DNA from: Apoda limacodes
Taxonomy: Eukaryota; Arthropoda; Insecta; Lepidoptera; Limacodidae
Reading direction: 5' to 3'
NCBI GenBank assembly: GCA_946406115.1
Contig: OX291547.1
Coordinates: 11,537,001 to 11,601,000 of the forward strand
DNA length: 64,000 nucleotides
The notes beneath the pieces were generated by a model, which did not search any database, was not told the DNA's origin, and saw only the letters and a list, made by a program, of their open reading frames with translations. The position numbers and the translations under genes are program-made. Below are positions 58,621 through 64,000 of the stretch, in pieces. Every line of letters starts with the position of its first letter. Position 1 is the stretch's first letter.

Positions 58621-59534
58621 ACTTTACACGATTTGTTAACGTAAAATGAATGGCTATGTGTGAGTAGAATAATAAATAATTAAGAAGCAAGTCAAATATG
58701 CGTCGTTAGATTACACGTTGTTACAGAATGCGTTAAAGAAATAAAGGTTCACTGCTCGTTCCCCGTAGGTGATAGCGTGATAATATGTAGCCTATATGTT
58801 GACCCGACTTCTTAATAATATTCGTGCCAAATTTGAAGTAAATCCATGCAGTACTTTTTGAGTTTATCCCGAACATACATACAGACAAACAGACAAAAAT
58901 TCTAAAAACTATATTTTTGGCTTCGGTATCGATTGTAGATCACACCCCAAGTATTCTTTTAAAAAAATTTCAATGTTAAGTTTTGACTTACCTACCATTT
59001 TATTATATGTATAGATTTGTGTAAATGTGATGTTAAAAATAGTGGGCTTCGGCTGAAAAACTCTACATTATCTGTGCCAATTATCAAAAATCACTTATGT
59101 TTTTGTTTATACAATGTAATTTGGTGTTATTTTTTACTTAAATCTAATATGCTATTTACTTTTATTTTTAATTGAACTTACTCATCGTTGGTTTTAAAAT
59201 TAAGAATATAGGTACTTATTGTATTGAATATCGAAATGTTTTTATGTTTTGAGTAGGTACCTAGTTTATCTTAAATATATCGTTGATGTTAAAATGTAAC
59301 AATAATGAAATATTCAATATACCTAATAAGCATCTTTCCTAAGGTTGATTTATTTATCGAAACAAAGAGGTGCCTATAATACAAATATTGAATACAAACA
59401 TAACATTTAAATACCTAATTTATAAAATACTTAAAATCTTCTATAAATATAATAAATATCAACAATAGATTTCCTGAGTTATGTCCTGTACTGACGCGCC
59501 TACCATACTAGGCAATTTCCGTCTTCATGGAAGG

Positions 59535-60964
59535 TAAGCAGTCACCGTAGCCTATGGACGCTTGCAACACCGAGGGCATTACTCGCGCGTTGCCGACCCT
59601 TCAGAAATCTAATAACTTTTTTTTGAAGAACCCCATACTGTAGTCCTTAGAGAAAACCTTGGCAGGGAGCTCATTCCACAACCTCAGCGTTTGCGGGAGG
59701 AAGGTTCTCTGAAACCGCACTGTACGCGATCATTTCAGTTCTAAAGAGTGAGAATGAATTCCCTGCCGATGGCGAGCGGTGCGGTGGTAGAAAGTAGCCG
59801 TGGGCATCATTTCGAACAATTCCTCAAAACACAACCCATTGCACAAGCGGTAGAACACACACAGGGAGGCAAAGTCTCTCCTCAGACTTAAGGGCTCGAT
59901 ACCGCAAGTGAGTTTGGGATCGACGACAATTCTCACAGACCGTCGTTGAACCGAGTCAAAAGGGCCAAGCTGGTATCCGGGTGCACCTGCCCAGAGATGG
60001 CAACAGTACTCCATATGGGGCCGGACTTGCGACTTGTAAAGCAGCAACCTTTGCCCCGACGTGAAGTACTACTTCGCTCTGTTGAGTACACCAAGTTTTT
60101 TGGACGCCAGCTTTACCTTGTCTAGCAAGTGATCTCAGAACTGAACAATGCTGGAGATGTCAACACCAAGGATCCCAATGCTCTTGGAGATGGAGAGGGG
60201 AGTGTTCTGGAATTGTGAGACCACAGTGAGTGGGGTTTTCTTAACGGTGAACGCGCAGACTTATGTCTTTGAAGGGTTGAATCAGACCAAGTTTTCCCGT
60301 CCCCAGTCAGAGACCTTGAACAGACTGATCTCGATTTGAGACATAAGTTCTTCACGTTTTTCCTCCATAACGGAACGAGGGATGCTTGCACGGTCCGTGT
60401 AATAAGCGTCTCCAGTACTGTCATCTGCATAGCAATGTATGTTGTTGATGTCCAACATATCATTGATGTGCAGTAGAAACAGCACAGAGCCTTGCGGGAC
60501 ACTAGCATTAATGTCCATGCTATCAGAGCAACTACTGTCAACTACGGCACGTATGCGTCAGCCGGACAAAAAGCTAGCCACACATTTGTATAAACCCCTC
60601 GGGCACTTCGTAAGATAGCAACTTTGATAGAAGACAACGGTGCCAGACCCGATCGAACGCCTTCGCTATGTCCAGGCTACATGCCAATGCCTCCCAATGG
60701 CTCTCAATGGCTAGTGCCGAGCGACCGTGGCGAAAGCCATACTGACGGTCGCTGATCAGGTCGTGTTTTTCTAGGTATCTCAAAAGCTGTGTGTTGATAA
60801 CACGCTCCATCACCTTGGGGAGGAGAGAGGTAATAGCGATAGGCCTGTAATTCGATGGATCTGATCTATCGCCCTTTTTGATCACTGTGTGCACATTCGC
60901 AGTCTTCCATGAAGACGGAAATTGCCTAGTATGGTAGGCGCGTCAGTACAGGACATAACTCAGG
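59535..60964 (-). pseudogene. Non-LTR retrotransposon copy 3, reverse transcriptase remnant
   Basis: Minus-strand copy covering the equivalent of about 11745-13240 of copy 1. It includes 'NYRPIAITSLLPKVMERVIN', 'LDIAKAFDRVWHR', 'HCYADDSTGDAYY' and 'LYKSQVRPHMEYCCHLWAGA', distributed over frames 60894-60574, 60541-60122, 60518-60282 and 60047-59730. A deletion of about 12-13 codons after 'FRHGRS' removes the segment before 'ALAIES'. It lacks the 3' tail beyond the 'accg' at 59535. Translations are identical to copy 4 in all comparable frames, including stops. The preceding 62 bp (59473-59534) is the start of the same element in the opposite direction. Confidence 0.85.
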
Positions 60965-62494
60965 AAATCTATTGTTGATATTTATTATATTTATAGAAGA
61001 TTTTAAGTATTTTATAAATTAGGTATTTAAATGTTATGTTTGTATTCAATATTTGTATTATAGGCACCTCTTTGTTTCGATAAATAAATCAACCTTAGGA
61101 AAGATGCTTATTAGGTATATTGAATATTTCATTATTGTTACATTTTAACATCAACGATATATTTAAGATAAACTAGGTACCTACTCAAAACATAAAAACA
61201 TTTCGATATTCAATACAATAAGTACCTATATTCTTAATTTTAAAACCAACGATGAGTAAGTTCAATTAAAAATAAAAGTAAATAGCATATTAGATTTAAG
61301 TAAAAAATAACACCAAATTACATTGTATAAACAAAAACATAAGTGATTTTTGATAATTGGCACAGATAATGTAGAGTTTTTCAGCCGAAGCCCACTATTT
61401 TTAACATCACATTTACACAAATCTATACATATAATAAAATGGTAGGTAAGTCAAAACTTAACATTGAAATTTTTTTAAAAGAATACTTGGGGTGTGATCT
61501 ACAATCGATACCGAAGCCAAAAATATAGTTTTTAGAATTTTTGTCTGTTTGTCTGTATGTATGTTCGGGATAAACTCAAAAAGTACTGCATGGATTTACT
61601 TCAAATTTGGCACGAATATTATTAAGAAGTCGGGTCAACATATAGGCTACATATTATCACGCTATCACCTACGGGGAACGAGCAGTGAACCTTTATTTCT
61701 TTAACGCATTCTGTAACAACGTGTAATCTAACGACGCATATTTGACTTGCTTCTTAATTATTTATTATTCTACTCACACATAGCCATTCATTTTACGTTA
61801 ACAAATCGTGTAAAGTCAACGCTATCTAGTTAGCAAATAGGAAACATTTTTATATGGTGAAATATTATAACACAAGTCATAGCTTATGTATGACAACATA
61901 CATACAGACAAACAGACAAAAATTCTAAAAACTATAATTTTGGCTTCGGTATCGATTGTAGATCACACCCCAAGTATTCTTTTAAAAAAATTTCAATGTT
62001 AAGTTTTGACTTACCTACCATTTTATTATATGTATAGATTTGTGTAAATGTGATGTTAAAAATAGTGGGCTTCGGCTGAAAAACTCTACATTATCTGTGC
62101 CAATTATCAAAAATCACTTATGTTTTTGTTTATACAATGTAATTTGGTGTTATTTTTTACTTAAATCTAATATGCTATTTACTTTTATTTTTAATTGAAC
62201 TTACTCATCGTTGGTTTTAAAATTAAGAATATAGGTACTTATTGTATTGAATATCGAAATGTTTTTATGTTTTGAGTAGGTACCTAGTTTATCTTAAATA
62301 TATCGTTGATGTTAAAATGTAACAATAATGAAATATTCAATATACCTAATAAGCATCTTTCCTAAGGTTGATTTATTTATCGAAACAAAGAGGTGCCTAT
62401 AATACAAATATTGAATACAAACATAACATTTAAATACCTAATTTATAAAATACTTAAAATCTTCTATAAATATAATAAATATCAACAATAGATT

Positions 62495-63979
62495 TCCTGA
62501 GTTATGTCCTGTACTGACGCGCCTACCATACTAGGCAATTTCCGTCTTCATGGAAGACTGCGAATGTGCACACAGTGATCAAAAAGGGCGATAGATCAGA
62601 TCCATCGAATTACAGGCCTATCGCTATTACCTCTCTCCTCCCCAAGGTGATGGAGCGTGTTATCAACACACAGCTTTTGAGATACCTAGAAAAACACGAC
62701 CTGATCAGCGACCGTCAGTATGGCTTTCGCCACGGTCGCTCGGCACTAGCCATTGAGAGCCATTGGGAGGCATTGGCATGTAGCCTGGACATAGCGAAGG
62801 CGTTCGATCGGGTCTGGCACCGTTGTCTTCTATCAAAGTTGCTATCTTACGAAGTGCCCGAGGGGTTTATACAAATGTGTGGCTAGCTTTTTGTCCGGCT
62901 GACGCATACGTGCCGTAGTTGACAGTAGTTGCTCTGATAGCATGGACATTAATGCTAGTGTCCCGCAAGGCTCTGTGCTGTTTCTACTGCACATCAATGA
63001 TATGTTGGACATCAACAACATACATTGCTATGCAGATGACAGTACTGGAGACGCTTATTACACGGACCGTGCAAGCATCCCTCGTTCCGTTATGGAGGAA
63101 AAACGTGAAGAACTTATGTCTCAAATCGAGATCAGTCTGTTCAAGGTCTCTGACTGGGGACGGGAAAACTTGGTCTGATTCAACCCTTCAAAGACATAAG
63201 TCTGCGCGTTCACCGTTAAGAAAACCCCACTCACTGTGGTCTCACAATTCCAGAACACTCCCCTCTCCATCTCCAAGAGCATTGGGATCCTTGGTGTTGA
63301 CATCTCCAGCATTGTTCAGTTCTGAGATCACTTGCTAGACAAGGTAAAGCTGGCGTCCAAAAAACTTGGTGTACTCAACAGAGCGAAGTAGTACTTCACG
63401 TCGGGGCAAAGGTTGCTGCTTTACAAGTCGCAAGTCCGGCCCCATATGGAGTACTGTTGCCATCTCTGGGCAGGTGCACCCGGATACCAGCTTGGCCCTT
63501 TTGACTCGGTTCAACGACGGTCTGTGAGAATTGTCGTCGATCCCAAACTCACTTGCGGTATCGAGCCCTTAAGTCTGAGGAGAGACTTTGCCTCCCTGTG
63601 TGTGTTCTACCGCTTGTGCAATGGGTTGTGTTTTGAGGAATTGTTCGAAATGATGCCCACGGCTACTTTCTACCACCGCACCGCTCGCCATCGGCAGGGA
63701 ATTCATTCTCACTCTTTAGAACTGAAATGATCGCGTACAGTGCGGTTTCAGAGAACCTTCCTCCCGCAAACGCTGAGGTTGTGGAATGAGCTCCCTGCCA
63801 AGGTTTTCTCTAAGGACTACAGTATGGGGTTCTTCAAAAAAAAGTTATTAGATTTCTGAAGGGTCGGCAACGCGCGAGTAATGCCCTCGGTGTTGCAAGC
63901 GTCCATAGGCTACGGTGACTGCTTACCTTCAGGCGGACCGTAGGCTTGATTGCTACCTTAGTGGTATTAAAAAAAAAAA
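62495..63979 (+). pseudogene. Non-LTR retrotransposon copy 4 with poly(A) tail
   Basis: Starts at 'tcctgagttatgtcctgta' (equivalent to 11745) and runs to 'gtggtattaaaaaaaaaa' at 63960-63979. Frames 62566-62886, 62942-63178, 62919-63338 and 63413-63730 carry reverse-transcriptase motifs in shifting frames: 'LDIAKAFD', 'GSVLFLLHINDM' (with a 4-codon deletion after GSVLF), 'CYADDS'. Shares with copy 3 the deletion after 'FRHGRS' and the same stops, so the two derive from one insertion. Inactive. Confidence 0.87.
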
Positions 63980-64000
63980 TGTTCGATTCCATTATTTTTT

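Larger units (their letters stand above)
58543..63979. repeat. Forward-reverse-forward rearrangement of a non-LTR insertion and its flank
   Basis: Flank A runs 58543-59472 (plus). Its inverse is at 60965-61894, and a third, shorter forward copy is at 61893-62494 (starting at the equivalent of 58879). Each is joined to the same 5'-truncation point of the same non-LTR element (59473, 60964, 62495). So there was one insertion, later rearranged. The inverted pairs are 58543-59534 with 60903-61894, and 59535-61565 with 61893-63930. At least one substitution separates the flanks ('ctatatttttgg' at 58908 against 'ctataattttgg' at 61934). Confidence 0.88.

Overview
The window looks like transposon-rich intergenic DNA from a lepidopteran (moth or butterfly). 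It is AT-rich and I found no convincing host gene. Dispersed repeats of a type I associate with lepidopteran genomes recur in it. The only recognisable coding sequence belongs to broken mobile elements: APE-type non-LTR retrotransposons, an RTE-like fragment, mariner, piggyBac, hAT and a Polinton/Maverick-like element. The organism call is inference; the element calls rest on protein motifs read from the sequence.

Layout. 0-10.7 kb: a fold-back element (1396-2577), an array of about eleven short hairpins (3598-4330), dispersed repeats, a hAT transposase tail (8735-8935, minus) and a 1.2-kb inverted repeat (9301-10504). 10.7-13.3 kb: the best non-LTR retrotransposon copy, 5'-truncated and carrying one frameshift. 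13.3-25.6 kb: decayed repeats, an RTE-like fragment (18707-19437) and a head-to-head repeat pair (22050-23301). 25.7-27.3 kb: a piggyBac transposase pseudogene on the minus strand. 28.3-32 kb: a second non-LTR copy, minus strand, oddly truncated at its 3' end. 34.1-35.75 kb: three tandem 546-bp units. 40.2-40.9 kb: a mariner remnant. 45.8-46.9 kb: a tRNA-derived SINE and an RNase H-type non-LTR tail.

The most striking region is 47.4-56.85 kb. A mariner element is split by an 8.29-kb palindromic insertion (48070-56359). The insertion has AG...CT termini, a 6-bp target-site duplication (cgggtc), terminal tandem arrays, and in both arms decayed pieces of a protein-primed family B DNA polymerase of Polinton/Maverick type. 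The mariner reading frame resumes when the insertion and one target copy are removed, so this is a true insertion of an already palindromic molecule. From 58.5 kb to the end, one non-LTR insertion and its flank are present as a forward-reverse-forward triplication, with one breakpoint in the loop of a strong hairpin.

No genes here work together in a pathway. The theme is nested insertion and repeated formation of large inverted repeats: six independent structures from about 0.14 to 8.3 kb in 64 kb.
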